This document shows positions 21,201 through 33,557 of a DNA stretch of 64,000 nt, one piece after another (position 1 is the first letter of the stretch; each line of letters opens with the position of its first letter). This stretch comes from Spongilla lacustris (Eukaryota; Porifera; Demospongiae; Spongillida; Spongillidae). The DNA lies in NCBI GenBank assembly GCA_949361645.1, contig OX442423.1, forward strand, positions 1,353,183-1,417,182, given 5' to 3'. Made by a program: the position numbers and the translations under genes. Under the pieces are notes generated by a model, which made no database searches, was not told the origin of the DNA, and was given only the letters and a program-made list of their open reading frames with translations.

Positions 21201-24064
21201 AATTCTTTTGTGTTGCCAAATCAATGTTTTCAAAAGCTTCCGCGCGAAGCGCGGGAGGGGGCACATCCCCCTCCCGCACCCTCCCCCTAACACGCCCACT
21301 TTGGGTCCACATTTTTTTCTTTATATAGGCAACGCTTCGTTACCGTTTTAAAACGCTCGATCGAAACCCACGCCCACGAAGCCAATCCTACACAGGACCC
21401 ACTACCGTGGGTCCTGATTCTTCTGCGGAATCTTTTCCTTGTGTGGCTAAGGGCTAAGGCCGTTTCTGTCTTTGCCACTGCATAATAATATCTGCCATTA
21501 TACCACATTTTTAACGTTTTTTGGGTTCGAATCCTGGTGAGATCGAAAAAAAAATTTCTTACCAGGGAGTGCAATTCTATCGATATATAATAGTACTGGC
21601 AATTTAAGCAGTTAATTGTTACGCATTTACTACAATAGGCGCGCAATGATTACTTATACAGCTGTTACGCATTCAGTAGGGGGGGGGGACTTATTTTAAT
21701 TTCTTTTTTCTACCACTCTGAAAATATGTACTGGGTCACACTGAATGTGAAAATAAATTTCAAACAATTTTTAACCCCTCACAACCCCCCCTGTACATAC
21801 CCCTTGAAGCTCTTGCATATATTGTGAATGAATAAAACAGAGGATGGCATGAGTAGAAACAAGGTTTAAAGGGGGGAAATCAGTGGCGGATCCAGGGGGG
21901 GGGGGCCAGTGCCAGCCGGTGCGGCGCCATGCAGTCTAGAACATCGGGCAGGCATACACGTGCTCTAAATTAAAACTTCCGCGACAGCTGGAATTGTGTT
22001 TGAGTGAATTGCAAGGCGCCTATACAAGTCAAATTGGGGAAGATTGCAGTTTTATAGAAAGGTATGCTTTGCATCATGATGCGAGTCATATTGGATCATA
22101 GTGTGTTGCTTATGTGTCTGCTTTTACAGTTTGGTTCTTATGTGGCCATAGCATCTCAACAAAAGTTAGAAAGAGCGCCAGTACATAATCTTGATGCTGA
22201 CCAAAGTGCTGCATGGCTTTATAAATTCAAAGCAGAAGCAGTGAATTACAACTTCATCAACACAAGTTAAATTTGCAGCACATTATACATGTATAATTGA
22301 TAATACTATTACCACGCAGGATGATACAAAGGATATTCCAAGGTAGCCAAAATGTGTAAATCCTGAATTGTGCCTCTTGCAAAATTGCAAATCTAACCTT
22401 GGACAGAAGGATCTAGAGAAACTCATTTATGCATGGGTGGACCATTTACAATGAATAAATGACTACATGTACATGTGTACCCTTGAACTTTTATTACGCA
22501 ATTTTTTATTCTGCTCTTGACATGTAAATGAATGAAAGATGTAAATTAAGGCAGTATATTACTAGTACACATACCAAATTCCTTAGTTTATCTTTTACTG
22601 CTATATGGTGCCATAGGTGGTGTATATACCTATATATGTACATCAGTGTATACATCCATGTTTTGTAAAACTTCAAGGGTACTGTACAGGGGGGTTACTC
22701 TTAGTATAAAAATTTAAAATACATGTTTTCCTATGCTTCTTAATGCCCTCCATATTCTGAGAGGGGTAGAAACCGAAGTCATACGTACCTACGACACCCC
22801 CCCCCCCCCCCCCCCCCCCCCCCCATTTTTAGTAGCCGGTTTGCAATTAGACGTTAACGTTGAGTGGTTTGGAAAATACAAATTGGCCTGAGTCGCCTGA
22901 ACGACCCTGAAGTGCACCTGCTTCAAACGGCACAGCGTCGATGACTATAGGTATAATGGGAACTATAAGAACCCATGCACGGCTGACAGCTATATAGGCC
23001 AATTACTATAGCTGTATATACGCGATACGGCTATGCCCATAACTCTTTGGCTACAGCGCATATAATGCCCAGCTAACAACGTGCAGACCTTATGTATTGT
23101 ATAATTGCAATGGACTTGACCTTCTCTATACACTATTAATACGGTTTGCATGTCTTTCTGCTCCAGAGGGAGATCATTTGTACATGCATGTAGATTCTTT
23201 TACGTAGTGAACAATTATATTTATTGCAAGCAAAGCTGCATGCAACAAGCAATGTACCATCTCACGTTTGGCCCGCAGGCTCTGCATCAAAACTAACCAA
23301 ACGATGTCCAGAGTGATTTTAAATCTATATGGTCGTCTGAACATGTCCCTAATTAAGGCCAACTCAAGAGCTATGTTGAGTAGAAGTGCATAGTAGATTT
23401 AGATGTATGGTGCATGTAGTTATTTGTGTGTTTGACGTATGTGTGTATATTTAAACTGGTCTTACATGCATGTACACGTATTATCATTATACAAACTAGT
23501 TTATTATAAAATTAATCATATCCAAGATAAATGCATGTAACTGCATGGGCAGTTTTTAAAACATGTTTAAGTTACTGATTTATCGATCTTCTTCCTATTC
23601 ATACAGTTGACGTTTATGGAGGAGTGGCTGGAGCGATTGTTACTATCTGTGGAATTATTCTTAATAACCTGTGTTGGTACACAATAGTAAGGAGGAAAAA
23701 GAAGGACCTACATCAACATAAAGGTTTGTTATTGCCTGTATTAAAAAAGGTTTGTGCTAGATAATTACCTGGTAGATTAGGAGACCCAGGTCAATTTATT
23801 ATTATGTATCCTAGAGGGTTCACTGGTATAATGTAGGATGGTCAACCAGGCATAACCTCCCTAACATACAAAGCTTCATCCTGAGGTTACACTGACCAAT
23901 GTCAGAGCAAACTTGTATTCTTCTGTTAAAATATAGATAGAGTCGATTTACTATAGTATTCATCATGCCAGGTCTACATGCATGCATAAATGTTCTGTTC
24001 TTCTGCAGATCCCAGTACAACATCCAATCCATGTTATGCAGATGTAGTAATGGAACATACATGA
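18299..24064 (+). CDS. Ig/FN3 single-pass cell-surface protein, paralogue 1
   Basis: Eight exons with phase-consistent GT-AG junctions: 18299-18347, 18410-18697, 18751-19035, 19218-19300, 19383-19578, 19639-19965, 23607-23723 and 24009-24064 (466 codons plus stop). Exon 1 is a signal peptide (MWLYAGVLSIMCIGHL). Exon 2 is an Ig-like domain with spaced cysteines (TTCLASPAVFTC ... VRCYYLP). Exon 3 is one FN3 domain (APTNLTTTP ... YVVEVSNGSG). Exons 4-6 form further FN3-like modules rich in N-glycosylation sites. Exon 7 carries the transmembrane segment followed by RRKKKD. Exon 8 gives a short tail with one tyrosine (CYADVV), a possible SH2-type site. An AATAAA lies near 24168. The 3.6-kb intron 6 is full of transposon remnants. 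Probably a type I adhesion or recognition receptor; the ligand is unknown. Confidence 0.85.
20256..20896 (+). pseudogene. hAT transposase C-terminal fragment (ZMYM1-like)
   Basis: A hAT-style terminus (caggcccgtagccagg) starts at 20256, followed by a G/C run. Codons 20690-20896 read NERSASALRRLHNYMR, then SRLSSLALLHIHYDM and HPRKFELDSI before a stop. This is the C-terminal dimerisation region of hAT transposases of the ZMYM1 / 52-kDa-repressor type. The N-terminal catalytic part is missing, and no matching 3' terminus or 8-bp duplication was found. It sits in intron 6 of the Ig/FN3 gene, in the same orientation as the gene. Confidence 0.7.
21237..21300. repeat. GC-rich hairpin motif of a repeat family
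   Basis: cgcgaagcgcgggagggggcaca... folds on its own C-rich complement. Related hairpins occur at 4449-4530, 28197-28300 and, degraded, 38065-38115, so this is a recurring internal block of a non-autonomous element. Confidence 0.5.
21440..21560 (+). other. tRNA-derived SINE-like sequence (weak)
   Basis: tggctaaggg resembles a polymerase III A box and ggttcgaatcc at 21527-21537 is a perfect B box, followed by an A-rich run. The flanks do not fold as a tRNA. A SINE head or tRNA relic is the likeliest reading. Confidence 0.35.
21881..22270 (+). other. transposon 5' end plus short coding remnant
   Basis: A hAT-like terminus (cagtggcggatccagg) starts at 21881. A 68-codon frame at 22064-22270 contains QKLERAPVHNLDADQSAAW, which looks like the RAPVHNLDAE motif of an uncharacterised transposon-associated protein family. 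No second terminus is identified. It lies inside intron 6 of the Ig/FN3 gene. Confidence 0.35.
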
Positions 24065-26035
24065 GCAGTATAATATGTTCTTCAAGTTTACTTGTGTATA
24101 AAACAGAGCACATACTTATGCATCAATACAAGCGAAGAAAATTAAAAATTGTTTAGATTGTGGACGAAATAAAAAGGGATTAAGAACATTATGCAATCCC
24201 CTAATATGATGGCCTGGGACGAGGAAAGGGGCCTGCATGTGAAATGAGATAGTAGATGGAGAAAAAAAAAAAAACCTATGCATTTTCACACATCAGCATC
24301 AGAAGGTGGTTCCTCTTCGTATTTGTGAGTGCTCTACCCACCAGCCCATATCTCCTTACAGGTTTGGCACTATGTGGATAAGTGGTTTTGCATGCATGCT
24401 TGCTGCAGGTGTGACCATATAGATATTAGACTAATATCTATGGTGTGACAAAGTCAGAGAAGTTTCCATTGTGAAGCATGGGCACTTAACCCCACACTGC
24501 ATGCTTTTGGAGGCTATATATAAACCAATGCATGACTAGACCAGTACCCTATACATGGCAGGTGCACAATTGCCAGGCACAAGGTACACTGAAGCTGGTT
24601 GAGGATGATTGAATTGGCAAGTAAGTATTTGCATGCATACATCTGATAGTTGGCCTGTGGGTTTTTTGATGACATTCAGGTACATGCATATATAGCTAGC
24701 TAGCTATATAGCTAGGAATGTATTTCTCTAATCAGTACCAGAGATGATAGAGTTTAAAGCTCTATTGTTGTCTAATATCATGCATCCACTCAATGCAAGA
24801 AGAACGTTGCAAACAGTATCCATCACTTAAAGTATGGTTTGTTCCTCTACAAAATGCCCCTGCATGGCCATATACACTATTAACCACTAACTTTCTCAGA
24901 AATATCTTGTTTCATTCTTTTTTTAATTTTTAATTTTATAGTGGCAGCCGGTACTATTATAGCGGTATACTTTACTTCATACTTCTTTACTTTTGGTAAC
25001 CGTTGTAAACTCAGTACGTTGTACGGGTAGCCTAACTTGAACTAGCTCTCGCGATTGATTTGAAGACCAGCAGCAATTGCTCAGCGCGCTTGTCAACCTA
25101 TTAGATTCAATTATTATTATTTATTTATTTATTCTGTTTGTGAAAAAGTGCAGTGGCTATGGTCGCTGCTGCCGCCCCGGCCAGCTCCGACGCCACTGGG
25201 CCCCTAGCTTAGGCCACTACAATAAGATTCCCATTTCCCGCCCACACCATTATTTGGTACCGCATGTTTTCATCCATTATTAGATCACGTGTCACGTAAC
25301 ATCCATTATTTTAATCATAGACATAAAAATGGCTATCTTGAACGTATCTGTTGCGTGTTCGTCTAGAAAAACTACTTTACTTCCTTGGAATATTGAAGCA
25401 GCAAACACCTTTCGCGATTTTTTCGTATAGACTCTATTCGATCACGTCTTCCAAGCACATCTATAGAGTCCTGGATAGATTTAGTTAAAGCGGAGGTGGG
25501 CACCATCATAGATAATAGAATAAAGGAAACGGTATGTACATTTACGTGACGTGACGTCACGTTCCGTACTTCGCATTGAATCTTATAGTGTGAGTTGTTG
25601 AGCATCCTTCCGTAAAGAGCTCGTTTAACTTTTTACTGTTGTGTGATGGCAGCCTTTTTTAATATTAAAGACGTTGCATAACGTGTTTTGTGTTTAATGC
25701 ATGTACCAATTTACAATAATGAATAATGAATAATGAACCGCCCGCCCGCATGCCTTTTATGTCCTATTGAAATGGGAAACAAGGAATCTTATTGGAGTGG
25801 CCTTAATCATGCGTGCACATCGAAGGCTGTGATATCTGGACGTACGTCTGAAACCAAGGTAATAAAGACATTTTAATTTAGTAGGGCCCTAGGTCTAGGA
25901 AAGGACTCGGTACGAATTTTCGAAGTCAAGGAGGGCTAACAGCTGTTGCCATACGTGATGTTATGTTATACTGTAAGCGATAATCATCGTTACGTACATT
26001 TGGGTCTGGGTACGAGACTATGCCATACACTTGTT
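24065..26035. other. intergenic: 3' flank of gene 1, transposon scraps
   Basis: Holds the AATAAA at about 24168, a possible hAT terminus (agctccgacgccactg) at about 25182-25197, and a MULE-type end (gggtctgggtacgagacta) near 25998-26020. No supported gene. A palindromic acgtgacgtcacgt lies near 25548. Confidence 0.45.
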
Positions 26036-26260
26036 CAGCCCATCAGTGGCGTGGTGGCCAGGGGGGGGCCGGGGGGGCAAATGCCCCCCCAGTGGGGCTT
26101 AAAAATGGGGGCGCCTTAAAACGGAAAGGTTGTAACAATTTATTTTTCAGATACGTAAATCAAATTGAATCGGCAATCACTTGTTGGAACCAAGCGCCCG
26201 GCCACCGTGCAATTTAGTACTATTGAAAATTTGACCGTATCATGTGTAATTAGAATACCT

Positions 26261-26465
26261 CCCCTCCGCCCCCACCGAAAAAAAAGTCTCGTGTTTAAAC
26301 GAGCGTATTTTCGTATTCATTAACGCTTCAGCGTACCTGTTTCGACATTTCAAGAAAGAACTGGTATCGCAACAGGATTTTAAAGAACAGCACTCAACTG
26401 CGTTCATGATTACGAAGATACGCTCGTTTAAGGACGAAACATTTTTTCGGTGGGGGTGGAGGGGG
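26261..26465. mobile_element. nested foldback element inside hAT-like element
   Basis: The arms of about 60 bp (26261-26322 and 26405-26465) are near-perfect reverse complements, with outer edge cccctcc(g/a)cccccaccgaaaaaa and inner cgtttaaacgagcgta-like sequence. The spacer is about 80 bp. No target duplication was resolved. Confidence 0.75.
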
Positions 26466-26590
26466 AAGCTTATTCGTGCATGGTACTTTACGGTATATCT
26501 CTTTGTCAATCTTAAAGACATTAACGCTCGATCCTCGCACGCGCATGCATAGTCTGATCGGAATACATTTTCAGTTGTAGGAATTGTTCG

Positions 26591-26743
26591 ATGGAAGACA
26601 AAGGGAAAAGAAAGAAATCTGATTGGAGCATCGTATCGCAAATGAAAGCGAAGAAGGAAGTCTTGATGAAGAAGCTAAACATATGCATAGGTTTGGTTAT
26701 GACTTGCATGACACTTGGATGCGCGGAGGAGTTATCAAGCTAA
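26591..26743 (+). CDS. 50-codon basic ORF inside hAT-like element (hypothetical)
   Basis: ATG to TAA, beginning MEDKGKRKKSDWSIVSQMKA, lysine-rich and then hydrophobic (CIGLVMTCMTLGC). It could be the start of a longer spliced product of the element or simply chance. Not recognised. Confidence 0.2.
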   Translation: MEDKGKRKKSDWSIVSQMKAKKEVLMKKLNICIGLVMTCMTLGCAEELSS

Positions 26744-27382
26744 GTTTTGCTCAAGTCTTTAATAAGTTTTATAGCTTTTACGAGGAATCAGAACATGCAT
26801 GTTGATCTGCATGAACATGGATGTAAGGACAAAGAAGAGACTGAGCAAGCTGTCACTGATGACATATGTAGAGAAATATATATAGACAGAAATTATACCT
26901 TAGTACCATTATCAATTCTCTGCAACCTCATGCATGCAGTACCACGTTCTGAATGCTTTTTCTGAATTGTGCAAGCAGTATTCGATAGCAGTTGCAGTAC
27001 GCAGCTTTTCGGCACTAACTAGAGTTAAAACACGTCTCCGATCTCATGATGCAAGAATTATAAAGGCCAGAGATTTACGTATTATCTCTAGAAAGGTTAG
27101 AAGGGCTCATGTTGATGACAGTAAAGAAGAAACTTCTTATGTGCTTTTCTAATAAGGCCATTGTACAGCAATGCTCATCCGAATTGTCCAGAGCGCTTCT
27201 TTAACATCGCAATCTGCATGCCGTTCAGCCGTTCAGTTAGCGCATGTATAGTTACATATACAGTACATGTATTATAATTTACTCATACGAGCGTTAAAAT
27301 GGGCTTCGGGGGCGGGGGGGGCGCCAAAATATGCAAGTGCCCCCCCCAGCCAAGAAGTAGCCACCACGCCACTGCAGCCCAT

Positions 27383-28830
27383 TGCGCTCACGGATCTGAG
27401 AGCATCATTGTATATAGTGGTAGCCTTTTGAATTTTAATATTCCCTGCACCTTAAAGTCTTTAACAAAGACTTAGACGGACACACTTGTACCATAGATTG
27501 TAGAAGTAGGCCTACAAACGTCACGTTTTACTGTACGTACATCTGGGTCTGGGTACGAGATGTTATGTAGCGGCCGTAGCGGCCATGGCCGCTACACTTT
27601 TTCTGTGGATCTTTTTTTTTTTTTTCCAATGATTGCCATGTAGTATTAACAGCTCATGTTACTATGCATACATGTATGTACAACAGCCGCTCGAGGGTCC
27701 GGGGTATATCTTATACAAGGAAGGGCATACATTTTAGCGATCGAACAGGAACTAGCTTTGATTAATATCATGGATCAGTTGCTATATTGCGCGCTAGCAA
27801 ATCTGCTAGCTCGGACCGCGTTTTGCAGCTGCCAGGTTAAATAGCTGCGATGAGCGAATTCTGCTAAGGCTCAGCTACCGAAATTACAGCATCAGAGAGC
27901 TTACCTGCCACATGCACTATTCCTCACTAACTACGAGCATTTTTCAGTAGTGTTCGTCATATTTACAACTGACCATCTTATACAGATCAGCTCAGTTTGA
28001 TTGAAATAGTCGCAGAGAAGCTAATTTTAGAACATTTTTGTAAACCCATTGAAATATAGCACTTTGATCACGTAATTGCATTATTTGATAAAAGATTCAA
28101 GTCTACAGTGTATAGCTGTTCATGAAAAGTGATCAAATTTCGTATGGCTTTTGAACATAAAAGTTGCACAAACAGCAAAGCTAGCGCTTCTGGGGCTCCG
28201 CCCCAGACCCCAATGGGGGAGCTTGCAGCGCTCCCCCCATACCCCCTGGCTGGGCGGGAGGGGGCACAGCCCCCTCCCGCACCCACCCCCACTGTGCCCC
28301 TCCCATTTTTATTACATAACCTAAGCCGCTACACTTTATAAGTCCTTCCTACGCCTCTGGTTTACGTACTCACGGTAGTGGGGGAGGGTAAATAGTACTC
28401 AGGTCGGTCAGCCATCATGCACCCCCATATGGCCATAATAACAATTACAATAGTACCACTACGTAAACGCAAGCACCTGATCAGAATGGCTCTTAATCTG
28501 AACTTGAACTTGTAAGTTCCTGTTGTGGTTGTGTTACTTGTGTAGGCGGTAATGCAGGTGGGGAGGGAGCTAGATTGGCATACGTTGGCTCCCTATAAAG
28601 CAGGGACAGGTATTTGAAATAGGCCTACACGTTAGCTAGCTTAACTAATTCGCCGTGGCACTGTCTGGCTAGAGTACCGGTACCGAAGTTGAACATTTCT
28701 AAGCTATAGTCTAGTAGGCCTACCGGACCAAGAAAAGAAAAGGAAAGTTGTGTTAAAACCTTTGGTTGAGCCGGCCAATCGGCGGCCATTTTATTATAGG
28801 CCCATAGACCTTATTCGACCGCAAATATGA
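27383..28830. other. intergenic with transposon remnants
   Basis: Includes a MULE-type end at about 27541-27558, a palindromic agcggccgtagcggccatggccgct block near 27569, and a GC-rich hairpin at 28197-28300 shared with 4449-4530. An end-like gtccttcctacgcctctg lies near 28340. No supported gene. Confidence 0.45.
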
Positions 28831-28836
28831 AGTGAC

Positions 28837-29064
28837 ATGCATGTGACATATATTGGAAAGGCGTCGCCGTTAATGAGATACACGAATATGTTTCAACTGT
28901 CGGATTCGTTTAAGCAGCTTGATACGGTGGGAAAGTTACGCTATAAAGAGAAGCTTGGTATGCTAGGGGTAACCACAGACCCATACAGTACTTCAAGAGA
29001 TGTTTGGCCGGCCCACAAAAGTGTTTTCTTCGAGGGCTCGAGGCATATCCCCAGGGCTGTGTAA
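28837..29064 (+). pseudogene. coding remnant, unassigned (DPYS motif)
   Basis: A 75-codon frame contains LDTVGKLRYKEKLGMLGV followed by TDPYS. It faintly resembles the N-terminus of a multi-copy SWIM/YqaJ-associated family with a RYKEKL...DPY pattern. That resemblance is from memory and weak. The downstream frame at 29068-29253 does not continue it. It could be a gene fragment or a transposon remnant. Confidence 0.28.
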
Positions 29065-29253
29065 ATCATGACAGCTCAAACTCCGCAATTGAGGCGCAGA
29101 ATCTCAACAATCCTACACCGTGTTAACATGCTTCATATCTCAATACACCCACCAGACACCACTACACGTGGATTCTGCTTGGCGCTACCGTTTCGTGTTC
29201 AAAATGGCTCACAGTACAAGTCATTAAATTACCTTGTCTTGATTATGTTATAA

Positions 29254-30870
29254 ATCACAAAAATCGAGGTGAAGTCAAATCAGTCCTATTACACCCATGG
29301 TATGATAGAGAGCTTATTTATGTTGCTGGTGTTCCTTTCTCCCCTTTTCACGGAGGGCCAGAAGGATTACAAGGTTTTTTTTTTCAATACAGCGACGGCA
29401 AACTATAACCTCGTACCACGCTGATCATCAAATCGATAGGAAAAAAACCTTGTATGAGAGTTTTTGGCCTTGAAAAGTGATCCTGATAGTTCCTGAATTA
29501 TAATTGAACCAATATTGGACGAGCGTGTGACATATACGTATTAGGATTTGACCCCGATTATGAATGCATTAAAAATACTGCGACCCGCTTCTAACACGAC
29601 TCCTTACGAGCGGATGGCTTAGCTGGTTGTCGTTATCGCAACAACGAACTGTGAAGTCACAAAACTGCGTGGTTGAAGAGAACAAAACACCTTTCGAAAC
29701 TCGTACCCAGTCCCACGCATTTCTGTTCTTGACCACATAACTCGGGATAGGAATACAAAACACCAATAGCTTCAGAATTCATTGGCATTCTCGCTTCTGT
29801 GGTCAAAACGTGTCGAGGCTACATTGTATATATCGGTGGTTGTGTTAGCAAATCACTAGGCATCGTTAGAACTTGGTCATATTTTGCTCAAGTACATGTA
29901 CTAGTAGTTGTATACATGTAATCCAATGTGTACGGTCTGGGCACTACATATATGAAATTGTGGCACGTATCCGGTTTGCGATATTATTATCGGAACCCTA
30001 ACCGGTGAGGACATGATGGACATCACCGGAACCCCGAGCCTACACTACATTTAAAGAGGCAATGGTACAACGAAAATTCAGCGGCCATAAAGTGCTTCAG
30101 TCTCCTTCTGCGAAAAGAATGCAATTCCAAGATCGAACGCACGACCGACAGCCAAACATGCTGCTGGGGAAAAAATGCGGGTTGGAAAGCTACCAATAAA
30201 CCCAATAGGTACGTTCGAATTCGTCAGAGTGCATGAATAAGTATTTGGTACATCATGATCAGTTGACCTGTGTATCCACGTTACTGAGAGGTTTGTATAC
30301 AAATGTCATGTAGATCTATACGTACACGTTAGTGTGGTTATCATAAAAACCTTTCTATTCTTTAAATTGATGTGTGGGTTTACAAGACTCTTATTTTTAA
30401 AAAGTATCACAAGTGTGTTGCTAGGGCTATCCTACATGTATATAAACGATAGCAACCTTGCCCTAAAAAGATCTGCCCAAACAGTTTAACATGGCTTCTG
30501 TTTGTTAAGTACAGATGTACATGTAAGATACATGATTTTGTGAGTACAGTCTAATTGTAATTTCATTGTGACGGAATATAAAGGTAGCCTTGAAAAGGCT
30601 ATTGTTAGGAATAGCATAGCATACTGTTAAATGGGCTCATTGATGCCTATGCAAAACCCACCTATGGTTAGCAAAAAGGTCAGCTCTTTGTGAAGTTAGT
30701 GCAGGTGCATTGCTTAACAAGGCAATGAGCATGCATAGACTACATGATATTCGTGCAATTGATGCAATCAAAATCACAGAACCTTTCTTTTGTGATGCCT
30801 CTTACAACCACATAGGGAAGCTTGGTACTCTAATGGTAGGTGTGTGTAATGGCGGACAAGATACCTGCGT
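29254..30870. other. intergenic, nothing firmly recognised
   Basis: Near 29615-29626 tggcttagctgg matches a polymerase III A box, but no good B box follows, so no tRNA is called. Otherwise AT-rich unique sequence. Confidence 0.45.
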
Positions 30871-31045
30871 ACCCTTACCTACTACCCATACTCCTCCCCT
30901 TACCTGCTACTACCCCTACTCCTTCCCCTTACCTACTACTACCCCTACTCCTCCCCTTACCTCCTACTACCCCTACTCCTCCCCTTACCTACTACTACCC
31001 CTACCCCTCCCCTTACCTACTACTACCCCTACTACTACCCTTACC
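30871..31045 (+). repeat. C/T-rich minisatellite
   Basis: Tandem units of the type ccccttacctactactacccctactcct, about 25-28 bp, roughly six copies. They give threonine/proline-rich artificial frames. Confidence 0.85.
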
Positions 31046-31615
31046 TACTCCCTATTCCCCTGGTGCATGGAGTGAGGTGACCTCAATGGTCACATACGTG
31101 ATGATGACGAATTATTTTGCACCTACATGGTACTTTGCTCAAAACGAAAGTGTAACAGCTTGTACTGATACACTGCTACCAGAGTATGAAACATATCTAC
31201 ATGTATACTGTTTACAAGTTGTGTTGAGACAGGTCACTTTAATTTACAGAACACTGTAATAAAGGAAGAGATGGTGGACATGCCTGTTGCTGTCATATCA
31301 AGAGAGCCAGAGAGAGTAAAAGTTCACTGGTATCAGTACTGAAACTGAATATAATGGACTGAACAGTATGTATCATCCATGGCTGAGTTATTTCTGGTTA
31401 TGACATACATGATTACTGCAATGTATGTTCATGACATATACCAAGTTCAGATCGTAGCTTAGTTGATCAGTGTTTATCTATGGTATGATTTAGTGGTCCT
31501 TGTTGCATTTTTAAACGCAAAGTACTCTCTTTGGGGTATAATAGTGACTGTTGCTAAGTGAATATATTGAGGTATTGTGACTGTTGAAAGCATCCAGCAT
31601 GAATAAGAAAGCAAT

Positions 31616-31880
31616 GAAAAACATTCTCTATGAGAAAGTTGGTGGGTGGTACATAGGATTTGAAGGCAATAGTGGTATAAAAAGCAGGGAAACAAGGGTT
31701 AAACAATAAGGAAAAACGAAATAGTCCTATATTGCATGCACAATGTATTGTTCCATGTGTGCCGGCTAAATATAGGACTATTTCGTTTTTCCTTATTGTT
31801 TAACCCTTGTTTCCCTGCTTTTTACACCACTATTGCCTTCAAATCCTATATACCACCAACTTTTTCATAGAGAATTTTTT
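31616..31880. mobile_element. foldback element, family F copy 1
   Basis: Near-perfect inverted arms of about 112 bp (31616-31728 and 31767-31880) contain agggttaaacaataagg and aggactatttcgttttt; the spacer is under 40 bp. Related copies are at 35605-35808 and, in part, at 37650-37740. Confidence 0.85.
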
Positions 31881-32154
31881 TATTTACTTGTATATTCATA
31901 TTGCGGTCGAATAAGGTCTATACCTTTTTCACCATGTCCGCGCCGACGATATAGTCCTCCCCATATAGGGAACTATACCAGGTAGGCCTATGTGTTCCCT
32001 AGATCAATTTGTCCACCGCGGGCACCCGGTTGCATTATAACTATCCGGTTGTCTAACAGGATATTATAGTTTGGACTTACCCGGTTGACTTGTTCAATGC
32101 ATATGGGTGAAGAATATTACATGTAGTGTATAAATCTTAATATACTATGTTGAG

Positions 32155-32930
32155 GCGACCATAGAGATAAGAAACCATCAACATTGGCATGCACACTAGT
32201 GGATCTGTACTCAATGCGATAATGGTAGCTGGATAACAATAGAACCCATCGTTGCAAACATGCCACAGCCAGTGAAGAAATGCATGACTACTCCTCGAAT
32301 ATGGCAGTGAGTGGTTTGTGATCCGTTAGCAGAATGAAAGGTCGACTGATGAAACTTGCGGACTCCAAAAATCAGTGACAAGGCCTCCTTCTCTAACTGT
32401 GATTCTGTTCAGGGTTCTTGAAACAAACGTGATAGGCCAGTCAGACCCATCAAGACGCACGTGGGATATCACAGCCCCCACACCATAACTAGACATATCC
32501 CTTGCAAGACGCAATGGAAGAGAGGGATCAAAATGGACCAACACCTTGTTAGACATAAGGCTCTGTTTAGCAACATTGAATGCGCTGCTGCATGATTCAT
32601 CCCAGTGCCATTTCGTGTCTTTCCTAAGCAGTGCATTCAGGGGCTGAATGATGCTTGCCAAGTTTGGTATGAACTTCCCATAATAGTTTAGGAGTCCTAA
32701 GAAGAATCTGAGTTGGTTCATATCCTCAGGAGCAGGTGCCTCCTCAATAGCTTGCAGCTTCTCAGGAGTAGCATGCAACCCTTGAGCATCGACAATATGT
32801 CCAGGTATTCCACAGACTCCTGCATGAACACACACTTATTTTGTTGCAATATCAACCTGTGCTGTTTCAGTCTTCTCTCAGTTCCTCCAAATGTTTCTCA
32901 TTAACCTCACTTCCGCAATGCAAAGGCAGG
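32155..32930 (-). pseudogene. decayed Ty3/Gypsy RT-RNase H fragment
   Basis: Minus-strand frames read QQNKCVFMQESVEYL and GHIVDAQGLHATPEKLQAI, then FFLGLLNYYGKFIPNLA, MSSYGVGAVISH and, in another frame, LTDHKPLTAIFEE and SYHYRIEYRSTS. That is the end of the RT palm, the thumb and RNase H of a Ty3/Gypsy element. At least two frame changes and stops, and no LTRs. It differs clearly from the two intact elements, so it is an older, separate lineage. Confidence 0.85.
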
Positions 32931-33557
32931 GTTCCTTCCTTTGTTGGTAGCCCCAATAGCCTTCACTGTAAGGTCAGGCTCCTTAAACTGGCTGTGCCTT
33001 TATCTCTGCAGCTTACCTCTTAGCAAGTGTCAAGTCTGTTAGAAGGCATTTCTAGGTTCTTTCGTCCTTGATGCCACACAGATCTATCTCAAAGAGCCTC
33101 AACTAACCCCACACCAAAATTACACCGAGTAGCTAGCCACCTCAACCCAGACTACTGATTTCATCGATGAAAATATGATCTCTCCACTATCACAATATAC
33201 TTGGGTTCATAATGCTTCTTCAGTGCTGCCGCCAGCTCGCTGATCCAATAAGAGCCATCCCGCCCTAGTCGCCAATTGTAGTAGTAACTCAATATCTTAT
33301 ATCAAACACTAGAACTCATTCACACGTGGCAAATAATGACTAGCTCCTAAATCACGCACACTCAATAGCCATTTAACTACACTACACACCCCTCTCGGGC
33401 TGGTGGTTTGTATCAATTCAGAATAACCGGATCACTTCTATTATGGCGGTCACGGCTCTGAACTTGCTGGAATGCGAATTGCAATATGCAGTACTTTTAT
33501 GCACAGTGTTTATAGGCCGGTACATTTAGATGTGGTTTTCCTCCCCATTTCAGCAAT
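32931..33557. other. intergenic, upstream of Ig/FN3 gene 2
   Basis: May include further diverged Ty3 material near 33000-33270, but no frame is convincing. The promoter of gene 2 is not identifiable by eye. Confidence 0.4.

Larger units (their letters stand above)
26044..27374. mobile_element. 1,331-bp hAT-like element with 8-bp TSD
   Basis: The terminal inverted repeats are cagtggcgtggtggcc... and ...ccaccacgccactg. Identical 8-bp duplications, cagcccat, lie at 26036-26043 and 27375-27382. An 8-bp duplication and CAGTGGCG termini are hAT hallmarks. No transposase domain is recognisable; the longest inner frames are short, and one (26591-26743) is basic. A separate foldback (26261-26465) is nested inside. 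Probably non-autonomous. Confidence 0.88.

Noticed and set aside
22797..22824. Poly(C)/poly(G) runs (also 6864, 20280, 40224, 54834, 55239) as functional G-quadruplex switches
   Set aside because: Several sit at the G-rich edge of transposon ends (near 4436, 20280, 21891); the rest are simple homopolymers with no gene context.
29605..29720. tRNA gene
   Set aside because: A box present (tggcttagctgg) but no proper B box or cloverleaf; at most a relic.
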